Shown here piece after piece: positions 35,601-47,411 of a DNA stretch of 64,000 bases. The stretch is from NCBI RefSeq assembly GCF_000002985.6, contig NC_003284.9:4774001-4838000 (forward strand). Direction: 5' to 3'. Position 1 is the first letter of the stretch, and each line of letters begins with the position of its first letter. The notes below the pieces were generated by a model. It did not search any database. It had not been told where the DNA came from and worked only from the letters and a program-made list of their open reading frames with translations. Position numbers and translations under genes: made by a program. The stretch is from Caenorhabditis elegans (Eukaryota > Nematoda > Chromadorea > Rhabditida > Rhabditidae).

Positions 35601-37525
35601 CGACACTCGTATGGCTTCACACCGCTGTGGCGCATCCGATGACGATGCATGTTAGCCTGAAAACGCAACATTGATAAACCACAGGAAGAAAGTGAAAAGG
35701 GAATCAAAGAAGAAGATCAATCAGCACGATAACCATACTTGGAAAATCCAAATGATTCAAAAGTTGTCGAGTGTTTGAAAACCAGATTCCGATTCAGAAA
35801 ATGTTTTAAAAATTGCTCACCTTCTGGCTGAACTGCATTTTACAGATGTCGCATTGGTACATTTGGCCTTGATGGCGTTCATGCGCTTCCTGAAATGTTC
35901 AAGAATCTTCACTGGTATGTCATGTGATTTCTAAGGTCATCACGTTTTTTGTACTGCCCCCGTATCTGGTCTTCCCGTTTCTTTTTCCAAAAACGCCTCT
36001 TTTTCCTCCCATCTTCTTCCACCCATCCCAATCTCTACCGCTTGATGTCACTACATAACCGAAAAAGGGAAAATCTATGTTTTTTTTGGTTTGGTTTCTC
36101 GGAAGATTCTGCCTTAACCAATTAGTATGACACCGGCTCACATGAAAGGCAACATCCTTAAGAAGAAAAGCCAATATATGAGGAGCCTGCCTCCTTCTCC
36201 CATACCACTCCACTACTACTCATCCCGATGACCGTTCGGGAAGTGATGGGATTGGCCGTCGGAACAAAAAACAGTAGGGTCAAGTGAGAGACGCAGTTAA
36301 CTGGACAGTAGATAGAAAGTAAACAGTAGTTTGTGAGAAAAGCGGCATGGAGCGAGTGGGAGAAGAGAAAAGGTTCACGGAGTGTTGACTTACAGGACCC
36401 ACCTTACAAGGAATTGATGAAAAGTGGAAAAGAGGGAAATTGAAAAGACTTTCATATCCATCAACAGATTTACATGCTAAAATTAATTTGTACCCTTGGG
36501 AACATGCGTAATAATGTACTGAAAGTATCTTTCACTCTTCCGTCACCTATAGAACAAGAGAATGCTTTCAAGAAAACGGGTAAAAATCCTTGAACCTACC
36601 AAGTGGCTTTTCATGTGTTGCGACATACAAGTGGTGAAATTACAGTGCGGGCAAACGTGAACCGTCTTTTGTCCTTTGGTGCCTGGTTCTTCTGAAATTT
36701 TTAGGTTTCACAATTGCATATTGGTACTTGGTAATTAACCATCAATAGAAATACATTCCAGTGTGTAAGAAAATGCAATTCAAAGAAAACTTACTTTTGA
36801 TGAGAGTGTTTGTGATTTCTGTTATCGAAATGTGATGTTCAAGATGTTCATCCGAGTCCGGACTCGGCGTTGGATCTGAAGGGGGCGTGGACCGTGGCGA
36901 CGGCGTGGACGACTGAATACCATCTCCCCACTCGATTGTCTGAAAAGCCTTGGTCTCAATGTTTCTAACGAGTCTCAGGGGGCATGTCTGGAAGACGTGT
37001 TACAACGTCACATCCAACATCCCTCCCCTCTTCATTTTTTCCACGTTCTGTTGTTCCCTCACATATCTTCTCTACCTCTGGCACTAATTAGGCAAATATG
37101 GCATTATGACGCAACCTTTTTTCTATATCTCTCACTCACACGCTCTCACTCTTCTGGATGAATTTTACTCTCCCATAACATACCTGCGAGTTAGACATTT
37201 CTCCGCTTGAAGACCTGCTGTGCTCGTTTTCGTGCTTCTCTGCAAAAAAAAAGTATTAGGGGGTAATGTTGCTAAATGTGAAACGCAATAGAAGCGGGTT
37301 AGTTAATGGGTTGAAGCGCTCACTAAACCGCTACAAATCCGAATTTTTACGGGTTTGTCTCCGTTCTAAGATGAAAAAAAGATGGACAAAGCGCGGGTAG
37401 GTGGATGTTTCAAACGAATTGGCATTCATGTATCACCGAACAGGTTGGTTACCTATATGTCCTTGAAACTCGGAAAATACAGTAGTCGTGAATCCGCATT
37501 CTGTGCAAGCGTTCAGTTCATCCAT
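32694..37525 (-). CDS. ztf-16: Hunchback/Ikaros-like C2H2 zinc-finger transcription factor, probably ZTF-16
   Basis: Eleven exons, 37525-37453, 37239-37184, 36939-36795, 36691-36600, 35889-35821, 35656-35567, 34670-34446, 34253-34074, 34005-33880, 33831-33628 and 32876-32694, join in frame to 480 residues. Eight C2H2 fingers are visible: one at 7-31 (CTECGF), one near 105-126 (CPHCNF), a cluster of four from about 133 to 245 including the TGEKP-like linker HSGVKPYEC, and a C-terminal pair (about 421-470: CCHCGM and CALCGT). A C-terminal finger pair separated from a central DNA-binding cluster is the signature of the Hunchback/Ikaros family, where the pair mediates dimerisation. SPKKENTPKRKKL near 252 resembles a nuclear localisation signal, and the linker between clusters is rich in S, P and E. 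The name rests on family features and on the X-linked neighbourhood; the other X-linked candidate is hbl-1. Additional upstream exons for longer isoforms cannot be excluded. Confidence 0.85.
34671..35566. other. Large zinc-finger-gene intron with a GC-richer open island
   Basis: This 896-bp intron carries a GC-richer stretch at about 35100-35440. On the plus strand a frame opens right after the acceptor-like TTTTCTTCAG and runs for about 76 codons (TFKNGFGQTDIIRALEEM...). On the minus strand two further frames are open. I see no matching donor or known domain, so it may be an alternative exon, a regulatory block or chance. Confidence 0.3.
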
Positions 37526-38041
37526 TGTTGAGATCACTGAAATGATAACCATAGCAAAATGAAAAACCCTGACAGGGAATATCTGGTAATGAGACGAAAA
37601 TGGGCGACAAAAAGAAGAACAACGAGGAAAAATAGGGGAAAAAAGCGAGGAATATGGCACGACGAGACTTGCACACAATAATCAGGTGTGTTTACGGATG
37701 GCAGAAGATAAGAAAGGAAATGTATAGGAAATGGTAACAGGCGGATATAGGAATATATGGGAAAATTGGAAAATGGAAATACTAAGAGTGACTGGAAAAA
37801 TATGTATTATCGGAGCGAAAAAAGCGGAGGAGGGGGAAAAGGAGGAGCCGGATCCATAGGTATGATCACATTGACAAGCATTTACAACGGCTCGCCAAAT
37901 TACTGGTTACGCGCCTGGATACGAATTTGGGGAGTAGGCAGTAATTTATGGATAGCCAGCTTCTTTAGCAACCACTGCGAGTTGGACTTGTTATGAGTGT
38001 GTTTGATTTAGCGAGAGCCTGGTCCACGGTTTTGAGAGCAG

Positions 38042-38275
38042 CTAGGTGACCTCGCCTAGTTGTTTGTCGTCTCGCGGCGGCGGAGGCGAAGAAGGACCGA
38101 GATACGGTTTCCGGGTTTGGCCAAACATCTCAACCCGATGCCTCCCCGTGTACTCCATAAGCTGCTTCTCCGGATTTGACTTGCACTCATAGCGACGAGC
38201 TACTGTGTGCTTACTATATTTGTAAGAGAAGTGGTAAAGTGTGTATTCGCTGGGCAGTAGGTATCTTACGGACCT
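38042..38275 (-). other. Open minus-strand island upstream of the zinc-finger gene
   Basis: Seventy-seven codons are open on the minus strand with a hydrophilic, coding-like composition (for example RRYECKSNPEKQLMEYTGRH and YLGPSSPPPPRDD), ending at a TAG. An ATG occurs at 38158. The only donor-like site, GAG|GTCACC, is weak, and joining it to the first coding exon would bring in an immediate stop. It is therefore likelier a 5'UTR exon with an upstream ORF, or a regulatory block, than added coding sequence. Confidence 0.3.
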
Positions 38276-39318
38276 TTACGAGGAGCAATAAGAAAAAAAA
38301 GTTGATGAACATTAAAAAAAACAGGAGGAACTAATATGGATTAATTATCGCATCCAGACATGGTGTGTAAGATACGAAACATCAAAACATATATACTATT
38401 ACACAAAATTTGCATCATAAACACGAAAAAGAGATTTGATGGATTGGGTGGATAGGGTAAAAATGTTATAAAATGAAAATTTTCAATGATCAAAATCTGA
38501 AACCAGCACAAAAATAAGATTCAGGAACCTGAGAAAAAAGAACAGGATCTCAAGGAAGGCAAAGTAATGCCAGGTGGATTATAGCACAATTATGTTGATG
38601 ATTGCATGGCTGTGTGTCTATACTGGATTACTGTCAATTGCGCGTAACCACCACTACAAGTTCGAGACTAGCAGGAAGGTGGTCTAGATGGACAGATGGT
38701 GCTAACAGGTAATTGAGATGGGTGAAGTGACTGGAGAGCAAACTCGCATCTAGTATGACGTTACGTTTGCGGAGGAGAACGGTAAGATTGCGATACATAA
38801 ATCTAGGTTCTATGTTTTAGGTTCTAGGATAGGAAGAGAAATTTGGGGTGTGAGGAATGGTGGGGAGCAAATATGGAGTGAAGGAATCTCTGGGGGTGGG
38901 GCACCGCAGGCATTGGATACGGTAGAACTAAAAGTGCAAAAGCTGGCAAACTGATATGGGGCGGATTACACCTGGGGGTGGCAGGGCGGAAAAACGACTT
39001 TACGCGGATGGCAATGAAAAAATGAGATGGCGGGGATCGAGGGGGGGAGGAGGTGACGGTTTCTGAATGGCATTTACAAGAAGAGAGAAAGGGGGTGAGA
39101 TAGTGCGTGTGTCGCGGGGTGCCAAACAAGCTTTTTTGGGAATACGATGAAGAAAAAAGAAGAAAAACGATGTAGAAGAAGAAACTGTCGATGGCAGCAG
39201 CAGCGGCAGTGGCGGCAGGCAGCAACGGGCATCATCTCTATCTGTCGCCCGGGGGCGCAAGATGTAAAGAAAAAATCGAGCTGCGCGCACCTCATCAGAA
39301 AAACGCAGCGCCCACCCC

Positions 39319-39334
39319 CACACACACACACACA
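39319..39334. repeat. (CA)8 microsatellite
   Basis: Dinucleotide run inside the GC/purine-rich block upstream of the zinc-finger gene. Confidence 0.85.
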
Positions 39335-41748
39335 CTCACACCGTTTCGTTCGGAAGAAAGAGAATGAAAAAATTGGAGAGAAGGCACTGGGGGAGAGGGG
39401 ATGCCGTTGCGGGTGGCCTAGAAGGTCGGCAAGGTTAAAGTGAAGACGACGGGATCTTTTCAGACCATACTAGCTGCAGCAGGGAGACTTCCTCCCTCTC
39501 CGCACTATGTCTCCTCCTTACGATGGAGAAAAAAACCCGGTTTTTTGTGGCAGTGAGAAGAGCGTCTGGAACATAGTAATGACCTTCCAATAGATAAGGC
39601 ATGTGGAATTACAATTGGATGAACATTTGGGAAAACGTCAAATGTAGATAAAAAATTGGAGGGAGAACAAGTGATTTTGACGATCTCGTGGTTTTCCAAG
39701 GATTATATATCATTCTAACATTATCTCTGTGGTTTTTTGTCCGTTCGGAAATGTTACAAAATTAGAAGACAAGGATGTTAGGAGAAGGTGTGAATGCTTG
39801 CATATGTGTCTTCTTCCTGTATGTTTTGTTGTTTCGTCTGAACGTATGATCAAGTCAAACATCTACAGTGTCACGAAGATTTTAGTTCCGAAATTGATTT
39901 TAATTTTCATGTTTTCAATTTGTTTTGATCTTTAATGAGTTATGAGAGCACCAAATTCACAAAAAGTACAATAATGTTTCAATAACCTTGGAAAACGACG
40001 TGAAATTTTTTAGGATGATAACCAAAAAAACAGGAATTGAAAAATTGACACTTTAGGTACCGACATACGTCCTCTCATCAAGAACCTTGGATTAGGAAAG
40101 AGATAGTGTGTATGAAATGTGAAGAGTGAGTCACGGAAAAAGAAATACAACTTAAAAATGAAATCAAGTATCCAGAAAAAATGTATCGAGAAGACAGCGA
40201 GACGCGAATTCATTGATTTTATTGAGTCAAGGACTAAAAAGAATTAAAAAAGCAATGGCCGTCGGATTTGATTATTCCGATTTGTGGAAGTTTCGGCTGC
40301 CCTGCGTTTTTTGATTGATAACTCTGGATAATTCGTCAGTTCTCTCTCTCGGCTTCTCTTTTAGTTTCAGCCTCAATTTCAAATCAAATTTTCGGAAAAC
40401 CAGAGTCGAGATAACTCATGTCAAGGAATAGGTGGGAGGATAAATACGATGGTTATAACGGTCGAATGAGCAAGTTGGCAACGAGCTCATTAGCGACCGG
40501 AAAAGCAAAGGTATCAGTTTCGACGAATCTTCTATGCTATGGAGCTATTATGATGACTTGCCATCCATAGTGGGTGGAGCGACATGAAAAAAGAAACTAC
40601 TTCAAGGTATGATAAGTTGACGAAAGCCTTGTGATAAATTCTTTGAAGCTACCGAAAGTGAATCATGGACCGCGAGTGGTTTGTCAAAACTCGGGCGCGA
40701 ACATCAAAGGCGCCATCTGTTAAGAGGAACATCGAGATATTTGCAAGTATTAAGCATATTTATATAAGAAGGTCAAGTAAGTAGTTAGCGGAGAACACGT
40801 ACATTTTACATGAAACACTGAAATTTAAACTTATCTAGATTAGGTTTCAGAAAGAAGGATTCCACCAGGGAATCCCGTAATCTTAAGATGGCCGATTGTC
40901 TTAAAACGGATGTCATTTGAAAGCTTAGATTGTGAACTGCAAGAAAAAAAACGATTTTCATTTTTGCCCAAAAAAAGTCTAGAACCCCCTCTGAGTTCTG
41001 CAAAATCCGAATATAGATTGACTTTGCTATCTCTCCAGAAATATACATCATTGAAAAGTTTTCAACTAGAAAAATTGTTGAACGTGTACTGATTACCAAC
41101 TTTCTAGTTGGAAATTTTGCTACAACTGTTTTATCAGCGTGAAAAATTCAACAGTCTTGAATCTTGAAATCTTGAAAGATTTTGCAAAATTTTCAATTGG
41201 AATGTTGTATTGTTAGTTGACAATTTTATTATTTTCTGCATTTTTTGGATAGCCAAAGCCAGCGAATACTTGATTATTAGAAAATTAGATAGACATATCT
41301 TATTGGTTCCCAATTTTTTTGGGCAAAAGTGAAAGTCAAACTCTTACGGCTTAACATATTAGCTCTCAAATTACATACGTTTCAAGCTAAGTTACGGGGT
41401 TTTTTAGGTGAGGAAAAATAAACGGCCAAGTCAAGTTCTCAAAGGAATATCCGACATTATGAAATAATTGTTCTCGGCAAGACTACAACTCACGTTACAA
41501 TTGGAATACGATATATATTACAGCTGCTAGTTGGAATAAACAAATTTTGCCAAACGAGCAGCTACGGTCCGTGTCTGTTGGAGCTAAGTAGATAACAAGG
41601 CAGAGCTCGTAAAATCGGCACTTGATGGCAGCTGTGGTGGCGGCACTGTTTTTTTTTCAGAGACCAGCTATAGCTAGAATATTTTTGACAGTAGTGAGGC
41701 AGAACTGGGATATGAATGAAATATCGGGACGATGTGAGCGATCCATTC

Positions 41749-41754
41749 TTTATT
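41749..41754 (-). terminator. Poly(A) signal AATAAA of the CUB-like gene
   Basis: AATAAA on the minus strand about 140 nt past the stop codon of the CUB-like exon. Its position supports that exon as a real 3' end. Confidence 0.5.
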
Positions 41755-41892
41755 TTCCACAGAACATGATCGTGTACCGTAATCCGTAGGCGGTTATGGC
41801 TGGCCGAACAATCCGTGCCACAGGCTGGAGAGAGAGGGAGCGTACAAGTATACTTGTGCAGTTTGCGGTGTATGAGCGAGGGATTTTGAGGA

Positions 41893-42123
41893 TTATCCGT
41901 CCTGTAGTGCGTCCCAACCACCACTCGCTTTTGGGAGACACTTAACAATCGGTCCGAATCCGAAATCCGACTGGAAACTGTTCGGCATATACCAGTTATA
42001 AATGAATCCGAATCCGGCGGATTTTCGGTTGAAAACGAACCGAAACGTCGCGTCGGAGAACATTGTTTCAATAAAGCTGCCGTTCGGTGTTCCAATGAAA
42101 AGTTGAGGAAAAATTGAGACTGT
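41893..42123 (-). CDS. CUB-like terminal exon of an unresolved minus-strand gene (partial)
   Basis: A 231-nt exon follows the strong acceptor TTTTTTTGATTCAG and ends in TAA, coding 76 residues in phase 0. The stretch FIETMFSDATFRFVFN then GFGFIYNWYM resembles the last strands of a CUB domain (hydrophobic strand, S-D, then G-F-x-x-x-W/Y), usually found in secreted or cell-surface proteins. Composition is GC-rich against its flanks and an AATAAA follows. A longer 177-codon frame overlaps in another register but looks like a shadow. A likely preceding exon ends at the donor AAG|GTATTT near 42951 (ending ECSDPPAIIK, also phase 0). I could not trace the gene further upstream with confidence. Confidence 0.5.
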   Translation of the reverse strand, partial: TVSIFPQLFIGTPNGSFIETMFSDATFRFVFNRKSAGFGFIYNWYMPNSFQSDFGFGPIVKCLPKASGGWDALQDG

Positions 42124-42950
42124 CTGAATCAAAAAAAGGGAATCAAAAACGGGGGTGCATGCGTTTATTGGCGTGAGAGCCGGAAATTAAATTGGATCGG
42201 CAAATTGGGCCACGAAAACAATAACGCACATTCGGATATTCAGACCGTGCCAATAAAAATGAAGGGAGCAAAAGTACAATTGTAAATAGCTATTGCCGAT
42301 TAATTGGAATCACGTGAGTTGGAATCAGTCTTATTGGAAAATAACAGGAATCTCTTGAAGTGGGGCTTTTCAAATGAAGTTAACTAAACATTTAAGTTGC
42401 TCACTTTACCGCCTCGATGTTTAAAACTACAGTACTCTCTAAAGGCGCACAGCTTTTCCCAAGTCCCACAAGTTTGTCTAGCCGAGACCCGTTTTTTTGT
42501 GCAAAAATCTCAAAATTTAGCGTCTGGGTAATAACAACATTGTCACATGTTAACTAGTGTCCTTTAAAAATACTAAAAATTAGAAAGGGTTTCAGAACAT
42601 TGCTCGAGAGAAGTTTCAAATGACAATGTGGTAATTTAGACTTGAAAATTAGGGCCTAAATGTTTTAATTTTTTCAAATGATCAAGGTCCAAAATACCTG
42701 AAAAAATGTTCATTCAGAAGATTTTAACATTAAAATTAAAACGTATTTCGGTATAGATTGATCTCGCTATAAAATAGTTGACGAACTTTAGAAAATTCAA
42801 ATTACAGAAGGCCCAAAAAACCTACAAAATGACAGGTAAGAAAAAAAATCCAAAACTGCTGCCAATCCAGAAAACGCTAAAGACACAAACAGTATTGCCA
42901 TAAAACCGAGTAGGGGTAATCCATAAATCTGACAGATTTACAAATACCTT

Positions 42951-43056
42951 TATGATCGCTGGTGGATCAGAGCACTCAATCGACTGGGGATTACTGTTCT
43001 GCTCTTTGTCTATGTTTTGGCTCAATCTTCTCCAGCTGAGACCTAGCCAGCAGGTG
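42951..43056 (-). CDS. Possible upstream exon(s) of the CUB-like gene (tentative)
   Basis: On the minus strand a cysteine/tryptophan-rich open stretch ends at AAG|GTATTTG in the phase that joins the CUB-like exon. A second such stretch lies at about 43158-43246 (IYNIHSGNDDKCEKGRK..., then WMCWRPVK) after an acceptor-like TGCCAG and before the donor G|GTCAGT. I could not join these two in frame through the best acceptor, so the exon edges are guesses. Confidence 0.22.
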
Positions 43057-43246
43057 CCACTATGAAACCACGAAAACATCAAAATTTTGAAATCGATAGT
43101 AGTTGTTTTCGCCAAAAAATGTACGGCCGCAAAAATATTGTACTCATAGAGTAAACTGACCTTTTACGGGTCGCCAACACATCCAGCTGTTCACTTTACG
43201 ACCTTTTTCACACTTGTCGTCATTCCCACTATGGATGTTGTAAATC

Positions 43247-44592
43247 TGGCAGCGTAATAATGTAAATACACTAGAGTTCATTGATTCGGCGGAGATTTTT
43301 CAATTATCACTCTAGTGAGTCATAGAATTCTATTAACGTTTTGCATAACTGAAACTAGAAAAATTTTAAACAACATGCAAATTGTTTAGTAAATTCGGTT
43401 TTTCAGGACATCCATGCAATTGCCTTTTTGTGGGATTCTCTTTCTTAAGAGTTTTGCTTTTAATAGTTCCAAACAACTTATTGAAACAAACAATAACGGA
43501 AAATGTGAGAATATGGTTGCGATTGAGCAAATTTGAATTAAAATATCAAAAATGCAGACAAATGAATCAGACTCTAATTGGAACTTATATCCCCAAGAGA
43601 CAATATTCCGCACTAATTTGTTTCTCTGGATCATGCTGTTCTTTTGAGTTTTCAACCAAACTGGAAATTGTCCAAACTATAAATGTATGCAGAAAATGCA
43701 ATTTTTAATTCAATTGATGTCCATAACATATATTCGAGGCGGAGTTTTTCTCGAATTTCAGTGAAGTATAAGAAAAATTCTACCACAAAAAATATTTTAC
43801 CTGTAAATCTGACTTTTGGTAATTAGTATTTTCAAAATATTTAGTAATGGAAACTTTTGACAAAAAAAAACTGAAAGTATAGCGACTGAGGAGCGTTTAA
43901 GACTTGAAAACACTAGGAATAAAATTCTGTTAGGAATTTTGCGGGCCTTATTTTTCAGGTCGGCTTTATATCAGCTCATAGTGTTTCTCTGTTGCGATAC
44001 TTTTGCATAAACCTTTTTAGAGAGTTTTTTTAAAGTGAGTTTAAAAACTTTCCTTGTAAGTTAAACAATGCTTTATTGTCGAATTTTTGTTGCAGAAGTT
44101 AAGAAATGTGGTTTTTCGCCCTCGCAACAAAAATGGTGCTCTTAAAATGTGCAAACCTCAATCTTTTCATTTGAATTATGAAAAACCATTAATTAAAAAA
44201 AATTACTTTCAAAAGTTCAAAAATGCCTGTAGCACAGAAAGCTTCATGACATCTTGTTTTAAATTATGCTTAAATTTGCGCAAATATGATCTCGGTGTTT
44301 GTATTTAAGTAAAAATGAATAGTTTCACATTCAAAATTAATTCTCGAAAAATAACTTTCATGCCTCACAAATATTACCACCGTCACTAGGTCACTCTGTG
44401 TCCATCCCCCGTGTGTTGCCTTCTTTTTTAGACTACGGTAAACAAATGTCGTAGAATTCTGCGCATCGGACGCAATGCAGATTTTTTTCTTTTTCACTAT
44501 CTATGTTTTACAAATTGTTTTTATTTGTTTATATACCACTGAAATCTTTTATCACTAATATATACATGAACATTTAACACTATTTATTTTGT
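43247..44592. other. Intergenic DNA upstream of the CCDC22 homologue
   Basis: Opposed open frames at 43382-43708 (plus) and 43655-43386 (minus) lack splice context and recognisable domains. The rest is AT-rich. It probably contains the promoter of the CCDC22 homologue. Confidence 0.45.
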
Positions 44593-44598
44593 TTTCAG
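44593..44598 (+). promoter_or_regulatory. Probable trans-splice acceptor of the CCDC22 homologue
   Basis: A TTTTCAG ending at 44598 lies 19 nt upstream of the start codon with no obvious 5' exon or donor nearby. This is typical of C. elegans spliced-leader addition sites. Confidence 0.45.
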
Positions 44599-44617
44599 GG
44601 AATTTCACCTGCGGAAA

Positions 44618-47411
44618 ATGGAGGAAGCTGATGCTTTCATCAGAGACGCTTGCCGACATCTTGAGTGGTATGTTTTTTGTCTGAAATCTAATTTTATTCT
44701 TTAAAATATTATTATTTTCAGCTCGTTTGCTGATGAAGATGAAATAGAATTCAGCACACCTCAGATTTTTGAGTTTTTAGTAAGGTAATATTTATTATTT
44801 TTGATTTCGTTTTATTAATTTTTTATTCACAATATTTCAGATGTATTTGGAAAATAGATAATAGTAGTAAACAAACAATTTCGTCATATGTATATCCAAA
44901 AGTTATAACTACCAGGCTGCAACTTGGAAACGCAATTTCTAACTATCTGCAGGTAACGTCAACCCCTGACTAATCTCAACTTTATAATTCCTTTCATTTC
45001 AGAAATTTCACATTCGCGGAGACACCGCCCTTCACACAGTTTTATACGGCAATATCAACAATCTTCGCAGTGCATTCATTGAACTGATAAGGAAATTGCC
45101 GGCCGACGCACAAGAGGCCGTTTCTCTAGGTAAACACTAATCTTCACTTCATTAAAAAAAATTTAAAAAAAAAGATTGATTTCAGACCAGGGTCATCAGT
45201 TTCTGGAAAGTGTAGTCAAACACGAGAAATCACAACCAGAATGGGTTCCTGTGTACTGTCGTGGATTGAACAGAAATCGGGAATGGAAATTGCCAAATGT
45301 GTGTGGAATTTTTTTTTTGAAATTTGAATTGAAGCTAAACTCTGAAACAAAAAGCCGAATGTATTGTTGTACCGACATTATTCATTAATAATTAGTGTGA
45401 AAATATAGAAAAGACGATTTATCTAAAAAAAAGTTTCACTTTAACTGAAGCACTTGAGAATGTACTCAAAGGTAGCTTGAAATTTAACAATTGCCAATTA
45501 TCGAATTATCAAACTTGATTGACATCCTTCATACCATTTTTGAGCACTTTTCAAATTTCTGAGCTTGATTGAATGCTAATTTCAAATTATCAAAACTTTT
45601 TTCTGGACTCTGACATTAATTGTCTAATTTTCTATGAAACAAACAGTTTTATTTCGAACAAGAACTTGAAAACTTGAATTTAGAGTTTTTAATCTATTTT
45701 TTTCAGAATACTCCGGAAACCTTCCCACTTTGCAACTTCAATAAACCCATCCCAAACTCTGATCCTAGAAAATGGATTTCGCAATACATAAACTCCAGTC
45801 ACACAGAGAAAGACTTCAACTTCAAGCTGACAAAGCCTGCACTTCCACCAAAGCCAATTTTTGCCAAAAAAGTCGATAAGGAAGAAGAAACTGTTGAAGA
45901 AGCGACGGAAGAAAATAATGAAAACTTAGTTTTACAAGCTGAATATGAGCAGAAACTTGCAGAGTATAAAGCTGTTAGTTTGTCATTGAAAGTGTCAAAA
46001 TTTCATACTAACTATTTCAGTTACAAGAGAAACGCTCGCAGTTTGAAGAGCAAAACAGAGAGCTCGAAAATAAGCTATCAAAATACAAGCCAGAACTTAT
46101 TGAAGCTCTTGATGACCCAGAAGCATACGTTCAGAAGTTGATGGTTAGTTGCTAGGTACATCTAGTTTTGAGATAACTTTTCATTTTCAGGGCAAAATTG
46201 CTGAATTAAATAAGCAAATGGAAGAAGACACGCAGATAATTGAGAACACAAAACAAGCCAATGCTCAGAAGAAACTGCAAATGAGAGAGGAACTGAAAAA
46301 CTTGGTATGAGAAAATTATGCCTTCAGAAGTTTAAAAAAGTTTAAATTCCAGGGTACGGATGATGAAGAAATAAGGCGAATTCAAGAAATGGAAGCAGAT
46401 TTGGAAGGTGTTGATGAGAGGATTGAAAGTAACGTGATGTTAGCTGAAAAGCTTGTAAGTTTAAGTTTAATCAGCTGTAGCCAAAAAATCTTTGAATAAC
46501 ATATACGGTAATATTTTCAGAGAAAGAAGCTGTCAAAAATTGATGATGATGTGCAAAGCATGTACGTACTCGAGCAAAGAAGTAAAGAACTGGATGCGAT
46601 GGTTCGGAAACAAGAGCAAGACATGGTGAAAATGCAAGAGGAACGGCATGCACTCCGAAAGCAAGAAGAACGAGAAAGCGAGGCGGTCAACAGATCGTTT
46701 GCTATCATCTACAATATTCTTCTTCAGGTTAAAATTTCTTGCTCTTATTTCTCGCATAGTTATCTGAGAAGGGCTGTTTTAGAAGGGTCTTCCATGGAAA
46801 AAAATAAAATAAAATAAAATAAAACTTTCAGAAGAATTTTCAGTATCTATTTATGAGCGGCCTTGTAATGTATATTCTTGGATATTTTCCGCTATTTTTC
46901 AAATTTTAAAGAAAAAAATTAATTTTTTTTGCGCGTCCCAGCTTTAGGTCTTGATTGGCCAATTGCGTGATTTTTAGAATATGCGCAAAACAAAAAAAAT
47001 TTCATGGTCAATGTCCATCAAAATTTTTAAAGGGGTATTTGGACGATATTCCCAAGTGCACTACTCCTATTCATTTTAACTATTCATATTTTAGCATTGC
47101 GATCATTATCGTGGACGCCTGGCCATGGAATCATTCACACGAATTCATTTGTATTGCATGGAGATTCTGGAGATGTTAAGAGAAAACGGTGCTCTGAAAC
47201 AAGCAGTTGGAATCCTTCAATCAGAGGTTTTTGCTCTTTTTTAGTTGTTTAAAGTACAATTTTCTTTCAGATTTATGTCGAGGAGCAGAAGCAGTACGAC
47301 AAACAGTTTGAACTGTTGCATCAGGACTATCAAGAAATCAGCGACTTGAATGACCAACTGTTTTCTGAAATCCGTCTCAAAAAGCCTGACTTCCAAATGC
47401 CAACCACCTAA
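44618..47411 (+). CDS. CCDC22 homologue, CCC-complex subunit
   Basis: Twelve exons, 44618-44667, 44722-44784, 44841-44952, 45003-45129, 45186-45298, 45707-45973, 46021-46143, 46191-46304, 46353-46454, 46521-46727, 47095-47226 and 47271-47411, join in frame to 516 residues. The start MEEAD, the segment VVRC-like LVRCIWKID and the motif ELIRKLPADAQEA parallel the calponin-homology-like N-terminus of CCDC22 (MEEAD..., AERLPTDASEDA). A charged linker (about 175-205) and a long coiled coil (about 208 to the end) complete the CCDC22 plan. In other animals CCDC22 works with CCDC93 and COMMD proteins in the CCC complex, supporting WASH/Commander-dependent endosomal recycling and NF-kB control. Length is somewhat below the human protein. 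Intron 10 (367 bp) carries an (AAAAT)n run. Confidence 0.9.
46801..46824. repeat. (AAAAT)n microsatellite in an intron
   Basis: Four perfect AAAAT units plus a partial unit in intron 10 of the CCDC22 homologue. Confidence 0.85.

Larger units (their letters stand above)
37526..41748. other. Upstream region of the zinc-finger gene, no complete gene supported
   Basis: Holds a minus-strand open island at 38042-38275 described separately, a GC/purine-rich block at 38.82-39.45 kb with a (CA)n run, and AT-rich DNA to 41.7 kb. These are plausible promoter, enhancer or 5'UTR-exon sequences. Long frames at 38.8-39.4 kb are low-complexity (serine, proline, phenylalanine runs) and look spurious. Confidence 0.45.

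Noticed and set aside
38824..39443. Several overlapping frames of 85-133 codons in the purine/GC-rich block
   Set aside because: They consist of Ser/Pro/Phe or Arg/Lys runs from low-complexity DNA, and frames on both strands are open together.
40310..40325. Possible dosage-compensation (MEX-type) motif, minus strand CGCAGGG core
   Set aside because: Only the core matches; the flanks of the consensus are absent, and single partial matches are common.
41562..42095. 177-codon minus-strand frame
   Set aside because: It overlaps the CUB-like exon in another register, spans that gene's probable poly(A) signal, and has no domain. It is most likely a shadow of GC-richer DNA.
43382..43708. 108-codon plus frame opposed by an 89-codon minus frame
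   Set aside because: Neither has splice context or known motifs. The overlap suggests chance openness.
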